Positions 54,054 to 62,953 of a stretch of DNA of 64,000 nt are shown in pieces. The stretch's first letter is position 1, and each line of letters begins with the position of its first letter. The notes beneath the pieces are model-generated. The model saw nothing but the letters and a program-made list of their open reading frames with translations, had not been told where the DNA came from and did no database searches. Source of the DNA: Pseudomonas tolaasii NCPPB 2192 (GTDB lineage: Bacteria > Pseudomonadota > Gammaproteobacteria > Pseudomonadales > Pseudomonadaceae). Both the position numbers and the translations under genes were made by a program. The DNA is taken from the NCBI RefSeq assembly GCF_002813445.1, contig NZ_PHHD01000001.1, positions 6,386,001 through 6,450,000 on the forward strand, read 5' to 3'.

Positions 54054-54138
54054 CATCGCGGGCAAGCTCGGCTCCCACACTGAAGCGCGTGGTTATGCCT
54101 GGCATCGCCCGAATGTGGGAGCGGGCTTGCCCGCGAAG
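54054..54138. repeat. REPIN upstream of the permease gene, with diverged arms
   Basis: Head-inward REP arms at 54054-54078 and 54115-54138. The left arm has extra changes (AGCTCGG where the right arm has AGCGGG when read in the same sense), suggesting an older copy. Confidence 0.85.
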
Positions 54139-54305
54139 GCGCCAGTTCAGTCAACACAGCACTTATCTGGTGCAAAGCAGGCAAAATTCAAACGCCAAAC
54201 CGTTCCCGTGGCGACAGCTGCGCGCCTTTACGACAGGATTCTGCGGGCTGGCATGCCCGCTGCAACACCTTGAATCAATCCAACCGGTTCAGGGAGAGCA
54301 ACACA

Positions 54306-55670
54306 ATGAACACACAACTCAAACCCACCTTGGGCACCTTGCACCTGTGGGGTATTGCCGTGGGGCTGGTGATTTCCGGCGAGTATTTCGGCTGGAGCTA
54401 TGGCTGGGGCGTCGCCGGTACATTGGGCTTTCTGGTGACCTCGTTGATGGTCGCGGCGATGTACACCTGCTTTATCTTCAGTTTCACCGAACTGACCACC
54501 GCAATTCCTCACGCGGGCGGACCGTTTGCCTACAGCCGCCGCGCCTTCGGCGAGAAAGGCGGGTTGATCGCCGGCCTGGCGACGTTGATCGAGTTTGTGT
54601 TTGCCCCACCGGCGATTGCCTTGGCGATCGGCGCGTATCTGAATGTGCAGTTTCCCGCACTGGACCCGAAGCACGCAGCCGTCGGCGCTTACATCGTGTT
54701 CATGGGCCTGAATATTCTCGGAGTGAAGCTCGCCGCCACGTTCGAACTGGTGGTGTGCGTGCTCGCCGTCGCCGAATTGCTGGTGTTCATGGGCGTGGTC
54801 GCCCCGGCGTTCAGCTTCAGCAACTTTGCGCTCAATGGCTGGGCCGGTTCCGATCACTTCGGCGCCCCGGCAATTGCCGGGATGTTTGCGGCCATTCCCT
54901 TTGCCATCTGGTTCTTCCTTGCCATCGAAGGCGCAGCCATGGCGGCGGAAGAAGCGAAAGATCCCAAGCGCACCATTCCAAAAGCCTACATCAGCGGCAT
55001 CCTCACTCTGGTAGTCCTGGCCATGGGGGTGATGTTTTTTGCCGGCGGCGTGGGCGACTGGCGCACGCTGTCGAACATCAATGATCCACTGCCACAGGCC
55101 ATGAAAACCGTGGTCGGTGACAGCTCGGGCTGGCTGCACATGCTGGTGTGGATCGGCCTGTTTGGCTTGGTGGCGAGCTTCCACGGCATTATCCTGGGCT
55201 ACTCGCGCCAGTTTTTCGCCCTCGCCCGCGCCGGTTACCTGCCGTCTTTCCTCGCCAAACTGTCGCGTTTTCAGACACCCCACCGGGCAATCATCGCCGG
55301 TGGCGTGGTGGGCATTGCCGCGATCTACAGCGACGGTTTGATCAACCTGGGCGGCATGACGCTGACCGCGGCGATGATCACCATGGCGGTATTCGGTGCC
55401 ATCGTGATGTACATCATGAGCATGCTCAGTCTGTTCAAGCTGCGCAAAACCGAACCGTTGCTGGAGCGCACCTTCCGCGCGCCGGGTTACCCGATCGTGC
55501 CGGGCATCGCACTGATCCTGGCAGTGGTGTGCCTGGTGGCCATGGCGTGGTTCAACGCGCTGATCGGGCTGATTTTCCTGGGCTTCATGGTCGCGGGCTT
55601 CATCTACTTCCAGTTGACCGCGCAAGACCGCGCGGATGCCCCGGCAGATGCCATGCTGACAGGGCTCTGA
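54306..55670 (+). CDS. eat: Ethanolamine/amino-acid permease of the APC superfamily
   Basis: A 454-aa inner-membrane transporter with 12 predicted helices. It has the ethanolamine-permease wording GLVISGEYFGWSYGWGVAGT and HAGGPFAYSRRAFGEKGG near the N-terminus, and GYSRQFFALARAGYLP later. It imports ethanolamine or a similar small amine by proton symport. No eutBC lyase genes lie in the window. GGGAG precedes ATG 54306 at nine bases; the frame from 54270 is not preferred. Confidence 0.85.
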   Translation: MNTQLKPTLGTLHLWGIAVGLVISGEYFGWSYGWGVAGTLGFLVTSLMVAAMYTCFIFSFTELTTAIPHAGGPFAYSRRAFGEKGGLIAGLATLIEFVFAPPAIALAIGAYLNVQFPALDPKHAAVGAYIVFMGLNILGVKLAATFELVVCVLAVAELLVFMGVVAPAFSFSNFALNGWAGSDHFGAPAIAGMFAAIPFAIWFFLAIEGAAMAAEEAKDPKRTIPKAYISGILTLVVLAMGVMFFAGGVGDWRTLSNINDPLPQAMKTVVGDSSGWLHMLVWIGLFGLVASFHGIILGYSRQFFALARAGYLPSFLAKLSRFQTPHRAIIAGGVVGIAAIYSDGLINLGGMTLTAAMITMAVFGAIVMYIMSMLSLFKLRKTEPLLERTFRAPGYPIVPGIALILAVVCLVAMAWFNALIGLIFLGFMVAGFIYFQLTAQDRADAPADAMLTGL

Positions 55671-55735
55671 GGCCGACAAGGCGGAACAGGCCTACAATGA
55701 ACTACTGAGAAAGCCTGTAGCTCAAAGCAGTTATT

Positions 55736-55759
55736 ACCGTGGGAAAATTCTCCCACGGT
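55736..55759. other. Perfect 9-bp hairpin between permease and DUF2897 genes
   Basis: ACCGTGGGA and TCCCACGGT flank a six-base loop, ending 22 bp before the DUF2897 start. No T-run follows, so it may act as an RNA structure or protein-binding dyad rather than a terminator. Confidence 0.5.
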
Positions 55760-55781
55760 GATCCGCCTCAAGGAGAGCCTT

Positions 55782-55949
55782 ATGCCGTGGTACGCGTGGT
55801 TGATTATGGTGGTCGCGATCGGGTCGATCGTCGGTGGTTTGATGATGCTGCGTGACAGCGCCAACAAGGTGGAACTCACCGACGAACAACGCAAACGCGT
55901 GGCCGAGCGCAACGCCCAGGCCGACGCCAAGGATGCGCAGGACCGCTAG
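55782..55949 (+). CDS. DUF2897 small membrane protein
   Basis: A 55-aa protein with one N-terminal membrane helix (WYAWLIMVVAIGSIVGGLMML) and a charged tail (DEQRKRVAERNAQADAKDA). It fits DUF2897, function unknown. AAGGAG lies eight bases before ATG 55782. Confidence 0.83.
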   Translation: MPWYAWLIMVVAIGSIVGGLMMLRDSANKVELTDEQRKRVAERNAQADAKDAQDR

Positions 55950-55955
55950 GCCGGT

Positions 55956-56804
55956 TTACTCCCAGGCCGCCTTGGCAATATGCAAACCGTGCTGCCCTTT
56001 ATAGGCAGCACGTTCCGGCTGGCTCCAGCCCTTGAGCAATGCCTCATCCAACCTGTAGATTTCGACACCCAGCGGGCGGCACACCGTCAGCGGGTCCTGC
56101 GCGTCCGGCCCCCACATGGGCAGCGACAAGTCGCCACCCGGGCAAGTCGACAATGCGCACAGCAAATCGATTTCGGCAAAAAACTCCAGGTAATCGCCCT
56201 TCTGCGCCGGGCAGGCTTTCATGAAGTACATATCGTCATGGTTGAGACCGGTGCATTGGAAGATGTTCAGCACGTCATGCACGTCGAACTCCGTCAGGCC
56301 GTGGGGCAGTACGGCACGCGTCAGGTTCGAATGGCAGTGATGGTGGAAATCCTCACCGGTCAGCATGCGGTTTACATAAGGATCACAGCGCGTGCCGAGC
56401 AAGTCATGCAGGCGGCCGCCGTGTTCGTCGATGCCGTAAGCCGCCAGGCTGTCATCGGTGATGGTCACCAATGGGCGCAGGAACGGCAGGTTCGACCACA
56501 GGCGGTCATGGGTGCTGACATGGGCGCCTTGCAACTGGCGCGTCCGGGCAGCCCACAAGCGTTCGCGCGGATCATTGGCATTCCACACGTTGAAGTCACC
56601 CACCTGCGGGCCCACAGGCGTGGTGACACGAAACACATGGCCTGCCGGCACTTTCCACGCCCTGCCCGTGCGAATCGGCACTTCGAACTGCTCGATCAAC
56701 GTACGCTGGTCAGCCCGGTCGCGGATGCGCTCGTAGAACGCCGTGTCGACCTGCAGCGCCGAACCTTTGCTGACCTGATAAGCAGCCGGATAGTCTTTGT
56801 ACAT
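55956..56804 (-). CDS. DUF1989 (urea carboxylase-associated type) protein
   Basis: A 282-aa cytoplasmic protein with the DUF1989 segments WKVPAGHVFRVT, GPQVGDFNVWNA, DEHGGRLHDLLGTRCDPY and HHHCHSNL. It has a rich set of conserved His, Asp and Cys that suggests metal binding. Members are linked to urea/allophanate or carboxylated-amine metabolism by gene context; activity here is not known. ATG 56804 follows GGAGG by eight bases. The GntR gene directly upstream (14 bp) shares its transcript. Confidence 0.82.
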   Translation of the reverse strand: MYKDYPAAYQVSKGSALQVDTAFYERIRDRADQRTLIEQFEVPIRTGRAWKVPAGHVFRVTTPVGPQVGDFNVWNANDPRERLWAARTRQLQGAHVSTHDRLWSNLPFLRPLVTITDDSLAAYGIDEHGGRLHDLLGTRCDPYVNRMLTGEDFHHHCHSNLTRAVLPHGLTEFDVHDVLNIFQCTGLNHDDMYFMKACPAQKGDYLEFFAEIDLLCALSTCPGGDLSLPMWGPDAQDPLTVCRPLGVEIYRLDEALLKGWSQPERAAYKGQHGLHIAKAAWE

Positions 56805-56818
56805 GGGGCGGTCCTCCA

Positions 56819-57463
56819 TCAAGGGTGGTCAAACAATGCCAGGGAAAGGCGTTCCGAATCCTGCAGGTACACGCTCATCGCTTCTTGCGCCGCGGGCTTG
56901 TCACCCTTGGCCAGCAACGCATAAATCTCGCGGTCCCGCTCCAACCAGGGCAGCTGGAAACGTTGTTCATCCGGGGCTGCGCAAAACACCAGGCGCAATT
57001 GGGCGATCACCTGGGCGAAAAACTCATCGAACAAAGGGCTACGCATCAACCCGACAATCCGCTGATGAAACAGCAGGCTGTGGGTGGCGACCGCCCGCCA
57101 GTCTTCACGTTCACGGGCCAGCGTGGTGGCCTCGATGGCGTTTTGCATGTGCCCGGCCTGGTCGTCAGTCAGTGCACCGCTCCCGGCGATGGCCTGCAAC
57201 TCGAGGGTGCGGCGCACCACGAAGAGATCGCGCACTTCTTCACGCTCCAATTGCCGCACCATCACGCCCTTATTGCGCACATAGCGGGTGAGCCCTTCCT
57301 GGCCCAGGCGGTGCAAGGCCTCACGGATGGTGTTGCGCGAGGCGTTATAGGCTTTCACCAGGTCGACTTCGACCAGCGCCATGCCGGGCAACAAGCGGCC
57401 GCCGATAATGTCGGCACGCAGTTCCAGGGCAATTTGATCAGCCAGAGACAAACTAAGGGTCAT
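56819..57463 (-). CDS. GntR-family regulator (FadR/FCD subfamily)
   Basis: A 214-aa repressor. An N-terminal winged helix (about 5-70, YNASRNTIREALHRLGQEGL) is followed by an all-helical FCD ligand domain with metal-type histidines (THSLLFHQRIV). ATG 57463 is chosen; the extension to 57520 crosses the operator. It is co-transcribed with the DUF1989 gene, which is the likely target, and a perfect palindrome lies 11 bp before its start. Confidence 0.9.
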   Translation of the reverse strand: MTLSLSLADQIALELRADIIGGRLLPGMALVEVDLVKAYNASRNTIREALHRLGQEGLTRYVRNKGVMVRQLEREEVRDLFVVRRTLELQAIAGSGALTDDQAGHMQNAIEATTLAREREDWRAVATHSLLFHQRIVGLMRSPLFDEFFAQVIAQLRLVFCAAPDEQRFQLPWLERDREIYALLAKGDKPAAQEAMSVYLQDSERLSLALFDHP

Positions 57464-57473
57464 TTCACTATCC

Positions 57474-57488
57474 GATTGTTGAACAATC
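57474..57488. promoter_or_regulatory. Candidate GntR operator
   Basis: GATTGTT-G-AACAATC is a perfect 15-bp palindrome whose core TTGTTGAACAA fits the FadR-subfamily consensus tnGTnnnACna. It lies directly upstream of the gntR start, so autorepression of the gntR-DUF1989 unit is likely. Confidence 0.65.
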
Positions 57489-57596
57489 ACTGTAGTAAAC
57501 CCAATCACGTTCCATGCCAACGGTGCCTACCGTTGCCTCGACGGGTAAAAAAGCTCCAGGTTGGTTAAAATGCCAGCACGTTTCCGAGGCAGTCCC

Positions 57597-58175
57597 ATGC
57601 GCTACTCACCCGATCATAAAGCCCAGACCCATCAACGCATCATCAAGGAAGCCTCCGTGCGCTTTCGCCGCGACGGCATAGGCGCCACCGGCCTGCAGCC
57701 GCTGATGAAGGCGCTGAACCTGACACATGGCGGGTTCTACGCGCACTTCAAATCCAAAGATGAGTTGGTGGAGAAAGCCCTTCAGGCTGCGGCGGCAGAA
57801 CTGGATGCACATTGCGAGGCGCTGTTTACTCAAGAGCGTCCTCTGCACGCATTCATCGACAGCTACCTGTCCGAGTGGCACCTGACTTCACCCGACCAAG
57901 GCTGCCCACTGCCGACCATGTCATCCGAATTGGGCCTTCGTGGTCAGCATAGCTCCACGACAGATGCGGTATTGGAAGCGCGGTTGAAGCAGGTTGAATC
58001 GGCACTCAAAAGCGAAAAGGCTGATGAAGAAAGCCTGGTCGTGATGTCGACCCTGGTGGGCGCGCTGGTGCTGGCCAGAAGTGTGGAAAATCCGCAAATG
58101 GCGGCACGGATCATGGAGGTCGTGCGCGACGCATTGAAAGATCAGGTTTGCGAAGACGGGAAGGCCGGTCAATGA
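57597..58175 (+). CDS. TetR/AcrR-family transcriptional regulator
   Basis: A 192-aa regulator. The helix-turn-helix is in residues about 10-55 (HQRIIKEASVRFRRDGIGATG, TLHGGFYAHFKSKDEL-like wording), and the C-terminal domain has GCPLPTMSSELG, typical of the YxaF/LmrA-like branch responding to small aromatic or electrophilic ligands. GAGG lies eight bases before ATG 57597. Its stop codon is inside the loop of a terminator hairpin. Confidence 0.88.
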   Translation: MRYSPDHKAQTHQRIIKEASVRFRRDGIGATGLQPLMKALNLTHGGFYAHFKSKDELVEKALQAAAAELDAHCEALFTQERPLHAFIDSYLSEWHLTSPDQGCPLPTMSSELGLRGQHSSTTDAVLEARLKQVESALKSEKADEESLVVMSTLVGALVLARSVENPQMAARIMEVVRDALKDQVCEDGKAGQ

Positions 58176-58187
58176 CCGGCCTTTTGC
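58161..58187 (+). terminator. Rho-independent terminator overlapping the tetR stop codon
   Basis: AAGGCCGGTC-AAT-GACCGGCCTT followed by TT. The stop codon TGA (58173-58175) lies at the loop-stem junction. Confidence 0.85.
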
Positions 58188-58202
58188 GGTGTGCTCACAT
58201 CC

Positions 58203-58535
58203 TCAATTGATTGCGAGCCTGTCACGATTTTTTTCCAGTAACGCCTTGCCGATACCCTTGACCTCCAACAACTCATCGACCGCGGTGAACGGACCGTTGC
58301 TGTCCCGGTAGGCGACGATCGCCTTGGCCTTGGCCGCGCCGATACCGAACAGGTCGCGACGCAGGGTCTCGGCGTCGGCGGCGTTGAGGTTGACCTGGGT
58401 GATGGCTTCGACCTTGGCCACCTGCGCGGTGACAGGTGCGCTAGCCTCGGGCTTGACGGAGGGAGCAGCGTGAGAGGCTACGGAGAGGCTGGTGAGGACG
58501 GCAAAGATCAGCGAAGAGATGTAGGTGTTTTGCAT
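58203..58535 (-). CDS. ComEA-like helix-hairpin-helix DNA-binding protein
   Basis: A 110-aa exported protein: signal peptide (about 1-23, ending SHAA), a short Pro/Ala linker, and the tandem helix-hairpin-helix domain VNLNAADAETLRRDLFGIGAAKAKAI followed by ELLEVKGIGKALLEKN. ComEA proteins bind incoming DNA in the periplasm; in non-competent pseudomonads the role is unclear. Confidence 0.92.
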   Translation of the reverse strand: MQNTYISSLIFAVLTSLSVASHAAPSVKPEASAPVTAQVAKVEAITQVNLNAADAETLRRDLFGIGAAKAKAIVAYRDSNGPFTAVDELLEVKGIGKALLEKNRDRLAIN

Positions 58536-58646
58536 CGGTGACGCTCCATGAAATCAGTAGAAGAAAAGCAGCTTTTCCAAAGCTGCCTTTCAAACTTAGG
58601 TGATGTTCATTGAGAGTCAAAGTTGGCTACGTTACCGCATGTAAGA

Positions 58647-60656
58647 TCAGGGTTCGAGCCGCCGTTGCTGGTAAATCCAGTCGACGATCTCCCCGTCTGG
58701 CGCATAGCCGCTGACGGTCTCGCGCAGCAGTTGGCGAACGCGGGCGTAGTCATCCTCATCCACCGCCGAAAGCAGTTCAGCGAGTTTGCGCTTGAGTACA
58801 TCCCACGCCAGATGATCTTCGTTGGCACTCATGATCATCGGATGTTGAGTGGCGACCACGTTATTACCGATCAGTAACTCCTCATACAGCTTCTCGCCCG
58901 GACGCAAGCCCGTGAACTCTATGGCGATGTCTCCATGAGGGTTTGTGTCAGAACGCACGCTCAGGCCCGACAGGTGAATCATCTTTTCTGCCAGCTCGGT
59001 AATTTTTACCGGTTCACCCATATCCAGAACGAACACGTCTCCCCCCTGCCCCATGGAGCCGGCCTGGATAACCAGTTGCGCGGCTTCCGGAATCGTCATG
59101 AAGTAACGGGTGATTTTGGGATGAGTGACCGTCAACGGGCCACCGGCCTTGATCTGCCGGTGAAAGAGTGGAATCACGGAACCGGAAGAACCCAATACGT
59201 TGCCGAACCTGACCATCGTGAAGCGGGTTTTGTTTACACACGCGATACCCGATTTGTCACCGAACATCACTGGAGCCTTTTCAAGGCTGAGCGCTTGCAG
59301 GGCCAACTCGGCAAGGCGCTTGGTGCTTCCCATTACATTGGTTGGGCGAACGGCCTTGTCGGTGGAGATCAATACGAAGTTCACCACGCCCGCTTTCAAT
59401 GCAGCCTGGGCAGTGTTCACAGTACCGATAATATTATTCAGAACGCCTTCGGCAATATTGTGCTCGACAATCGGCACATGCTTGTACGCAGCCGCATGAT
59501 AGACCGTATCGACATGCCAGCTCTTCATGACGTCAAGCAGTTTGCGCTCATCACGCACCGACCCCAGAATCGGGAGCAACTTGATCGGCAAGGACTCATG
59601 TGCAACGCGACGTTCAAGTTCGGAAAAAATACTGTAGAGGTTAAATTCGCTGTGCTCGAACAAGAGTAGCGTCTTGGGTTTCAACGCCAGAATTTGCCGG
59701 CACAGTTCCGACCCGATGGATCCACCCGCGCCGGTTACCAGTACAGACTGGCCAACGATGCATCGCTCCAGCAAATCTTCCTGGGCCGGGACTGCGTCAC
59801 GCCCGAGCAAATCGGCAATGTCAACTTCTTGAATATCGTCAACCTTGACACGCCCGCTGGCCAGGGCCATGAAATCCGGAACGCTGCGTACATGCAGTGG
59901 GAACTGCTCCAGATTAGAGAGGATCTGACGGCGGCGCCCGCGCGTGGCCGAGGGAACGGCCAGTAGTATTTGCTGGGCGCCTGTGGAGTCGATCATCTGC
60001 TGGATGTGCTTGGGCTTGTAGACCTGCAACCCGGATATGACCCGGCCCGCGATACCGCCGTCGTCATCGATAAAAGCAACCGGCCGCATGATGCGGCCCA
60101 TGCGCAACGCGGCGACGAGTTGGTTACCTGCAGCCCCTGCCCCATAAATGGCGACTTTGGTCAAACCATCGTCACGATTTGCAAAAGGAACGTGTTGCGA
60201 TGCGGCAAACCAGTCACCCAGGAAATACTGGCGCATGGCCAAGCGTAATCCCCCGACGGTGATGAGGCACAGCCACCAATAGTTGAAAATGACCGAGCGG
60301 GGAACAACGTACTGGTGATTACTGTAGAAGTAGACCACCAGGCCAAGAATAAGTGATGAAAGGCTGACCGCCTTGATAATGGTAATAAGTGCGTCATTAC
60401 CGAAATAACGCATTACCGCCCGGTACATCCCGAAGCGAACAAACAGGGGAATGGCGACAATCGGTGCGCTCACGAACAACCACAGATATCGCTGGATGGG
60501 CTCGTCCATTTCGGCGATACCCAAACGAACCACAAACGCCATCCATAACGAAATCCACACCAAAATAATATCGGCGAGCACCTGAAGAATGCGCTTGTGG
60601 CGGCGCGGAAGACTCAATAAAAAAACTCTCATCCTATCCATGCCCCTATCGAACAC
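58647..60656 (-). CDS. WbpM-like membrane-anchored UDP-sugar 4,6-dehydratase
   Basis: A 669-aa enzyme with four N-terminal membrane helices (about 20-130), a CoA-binding-like Rossmann domain (GAGAAGNQLV near 174) and an extended SDR domain (VTGAGGSIGSELC near 306). The catalytic triad position reads NVMGSTKRLAE: methionine replaces the usual tyrosine before the MxxxK lysine, as in the FlaA1/PglF/WbpM class. It makes the 4-keto-6-deoxy sugar used for surface polysaccharide. GTG 60656 is chosen because AGGAG lies nine bases upstream; ATG 60641 or 60632 would be shorter. Confidence 0.92.
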   Translation of the reverse strand: MFDRGMDRMRVFLLSLPRRHKRILQVLADIILVWISLWMAFVVRLGIAEMDEPIQRYLWLFVSAPIVAIPLFVRFGMYRAVMRYFGNDALITIIKAVSLSSLILGLVVYFYSNHQYVVPRSVIFNYWWLCLITVGGLRLAMRQYFLGDWFAASQHVPFANRDDGLTKVAIYGAGAAGNQLVAALRMGRIMRPVAFIDDDGGIAGRVISGLQVYKPKHIQQMIDSTGAQQILLAVPSATRGRRRQILSNLEQFPLHVRSVPDFMALASGRVKVDDIQEVDIADLLGRDAVPAQEDLLERCIVGQSVLVTGAGGSIGSELCRQILALKPKTLLLFEHSEFNLYSIFSELERRVAHESLPIKLLPILGSVRDERKLLDVMKSWHVDTVYHAAAYKHVPIVEHNIAEGVLNNIIGTVNTAQAALKAGVVNFVLISTDKAVRPTNVMGSTKRLAELALQALSLEKAPVMFGDKSGIACVNKTRFTMVRFGNVLGSSGSVIPLFHRQIKAGGPLTVTHPKITRYFMTIPEAAQLVIQAGSMGQGGDVFVLDMGEPVKITELAEKMIHLSGLSVRSDTNPHGDIAIEFTGLRPGEKLYEELLIGNNVVATQHPMIMSANEDHLAWDVLKRKLAELLSAVDEDDYARVRQLLRETVSGYAPDGEIVDWIYQQRRLEP

Positions 60657-61813
60657 TTTTTCAAGCTCCTGAAATCAAAACCTTGCCCACGAATCAACGT
60701 AAATAATGATCCACGATGAGCTACCTATGCTGAACAGAATCTGTACAGGCGCGACAACCGCATCAAAAATCACCTTCAGAAAATTCAACTTCCGCAACGC
60801 CTACCCCTTGGGACAAATGCCGCGTGCCTGTCGCGTGCCTGTGCGGAAACCGTCATGGCAGCGTATGGCGTCCGCTGAAAACGTTGTGAGGGATAATACC
60901 CGTGTTGGGGCGCAATTCCTCTGAATTCCCTTGTCACGCAAAAAAAAATTCCACGCCCACAAGGCATTGCGAAGTCAGCGTGCTTGAACGTGCCGCAAAA
61001 AATGGCGCACCTGTGGCATACTCACAGGCTTTGCACGAATTGCGCAGCGCTGACTAAATGGTTAGCAAGCATAGCAACAGTTTCAATTGAAAAGCCCAAA
61101 AACGGCTTTCTCCCAATTAAGAGATGACATTTTGATATCACTCCTCAAAGGAATAGAGGGTTATGCAGATGCGCGGCGACATGATTTAACGCGCAATGCC
61201 ACACGTGTTCAGGGAATTCATATCGAACGCCCGTTCCATTCCCCTCTTGGAAAACAAGTCCGCACCAAGGTTATACTCGGCGCAGTTTTTTTGTTCTTCG
61301 CAGCGGTGCGGATCAAAGAGACAAGAACTGAAGTATCCGCTATAAAAGAACAGTCGGATCAATAAGACGGGCGGTTGAACTCAACGACACATTTGCTACT
61401 CCGTTATCCATTTTCAGGCGGAAGTAAGCAATTGCAGCCAGCACACCCTCGTTATTGGATCCAATTGAAAAGGCATATTTTAGAGTATGCAGACTACTTG
61501 CCGAGCAGCGTGTACTGCCGTAAAGGCGGCGCAAGCCCGGTCCGAACGGACCTGCTTGAATATTGTCTTTCTGTTTGCCGGACAATGGTGTGGATTCGCA
61601 CCCGCAGTGTTCCGCATGCCGCCGACTGAGACCGGGGCTGCCGGAACCGCTTGGGTACGACCACTGGATGACACCTGACTACTATTTGATTGCGATGCCC
61701 CAAGCCCCGTTGGTGGGCAATACAGGCGCGAAAATGCATCAAAAATGAATGCCTTTAATCCGCGGATGATGTCGTAAGCGTGCGGTGAACCTTATTTTAG
61801 CAGCGGTATTGCG
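60657..61813. other. 1.16-kb non-coding stretch before wecB
   Basis: No convincing gene. Plus-strand frames at 61087-61365 and 61375-61629 begin with TTG, lack ribosome sites and match no family I know. The region is less GC-rich than its flanks and separates the divergent wbpM and wecB genes, so it must hold the promoters for both and perhaps a regulatory leader. I do not see a clear ops (GGCGGTAGC) element. Confidence 0.5.
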
Positions 61814-62953
61814 ATGACTTTGAAAACCTTGTGTGTCTTTGGCACGCGTCCTGAAGCAATCAAAATGGCCCCACTGGCGCTAAGCCTTGCGCAAGATGAG
61901 CGGTTCGACGCCAAGGTCTGCGTAACCGGCCAGCATCGGGAAATGCTCGATCAAGTGCTCAAGCTGTTCGACATCTCTCCCGACTTTGATTTGAACATCA
62001 TGAAGTCCGGCCAGGACCTGACGGACGTCACCTGCGCCATCCTGCAGGGAATGCGGGCGGTTTTCGCCACGTTCAAGCCCGACATCGTTCTGGTTCATGG
62101 CGATACGGCGACGACATTCGCGACGACCCTGGCGGCCTACTATCACCAGATTCCGGTCGCTCATGTTGAAGCCGGCCTGCGCACGGGCAACCTGTACTCA
62201 CCGTGGCCCGAGGAAGCAAACCGCAAGCTGACTGGCGCCCTCGCCGCACTGCACTTTGCACCGACAGACACCTCGAAGCAGAACCTCCTGAGGGAAGGCG
62301 TCAACCCCCAGAGCATTCATGTCACCGGCAACACCGTCATCGATGCATTGCTGGATGTCGTCGAACGAATCAAGACCAGCCCGACGCTGAAACAGCAATT
62401 TCTCCAACAATTTTCATTTTTGGGCGAAGGCAAGCGAGTGATCCTCGTCACCGGCCATCGCCGCGAAAGCTTTGGGGGGGGCTTTGAAAACATCTGTCAG
62501 GCACTGATCAATACCGCGAAAGAATTCCCGGATGTTGAAATTGTCTACCCTGTTCACCTCAATCCCAATGTGCGCGAACCCGTCAACCGGCTGTTGGTCG
62601 GCATCGATAACGTCCACCTGATTGAACCTCTGGACTATCTGCCGTTTGTCTACCTGATGGATCGCTCTTATCTGATTCTGAGTGATTCAGGTGGCATTCA
62701 GGAAGAAGCGCCGTCTTTGGGTAAACCTGTACTGGTTATGCGTGACACCACTGAGCGTCCCGAAGCGGTCGAAGCAGGCACCGTAAAACTGGTCGGGACC
62801 GAGATTGATGTCATCACCACCGAATTACGGCTCCTGCTGACTGATGCTGACGCTTACCGTCAAATGAGCTTCGCCCACAATCCCTATGGTGACGGAAAAG
62901 CATCCGCGCGGATTCTCGATGCACTGTCACGAATCAAGAAGGCTAATTCATGA
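61814..62953 (+). CDS. wecB: UDP-N-acetylglucosamine 2-epimerase, non-hydrolysing
   Basis: A 379-aa enzyme converting UDP-GlcNAc to UDP-ManNAc. Typical segments are CVFGTRPEAIKMAPL at the start, VHGDTATTFAT, HVEAGLRTGNLYSPWPEE, LVTGHRRESFG and SDSGGIQEEAPSLGKP with RDTTERPE. ATG 61814 is the only sensible start. It is the first gene of the polysaccharide set; its stop overlaps the wecC start (ATGA), so the two enzymes are made together. Confidence 0.95.
   Translation: MTLKTLCVFGTRPEAIKMAPLALSLAQDERFDAKVCVTGQHREMLDQVLKLFDISPDFDLNIMKSGQDLTDVTCAILQGMRAVFATFKPDIVLVHGDTATTFATTLAAYYHQIPVAHVEAGLRTGNLYSPWPEEANRKLTGALAALHFAPTDTSKQNLLREGVNPQSIHVTGNTVIDALLDVVERIKTSPTLKQQFLQQFSFLGEGKRVILVTGHRRESFGGGFENICQALINTAKEFPDVEIVYPVHLNPNVREPVNRLLVGIDNVHLIEPLDYLPFVYLMDRSYLILSDSGGIQEEAPSLGKPVLVMRDTTERPEAVEAGTVKLVGTEIDVITTELRLLLTDADAYRQMSFAHNPYGDGKASARILDALSRIKKANS

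Larger units (their letters stand above)
53895..54305. other. 411-bp divergent region between kdpF and the permease gene
   Basis: It contains the putative KdpE repeats (53951-54004) near kdpF, a REPIN (54054-54138), and about 165 bp before the permease start in which I see no clear promoter or gene. Confidence 0.5.

Noticed and set aside
61087..61365. 92-aa frame in the gap before wecB
   Set aside because: It begins with TTG, lacks a ribosome site, and resembles no family. It might be a remnant, but coding cannot be supported.
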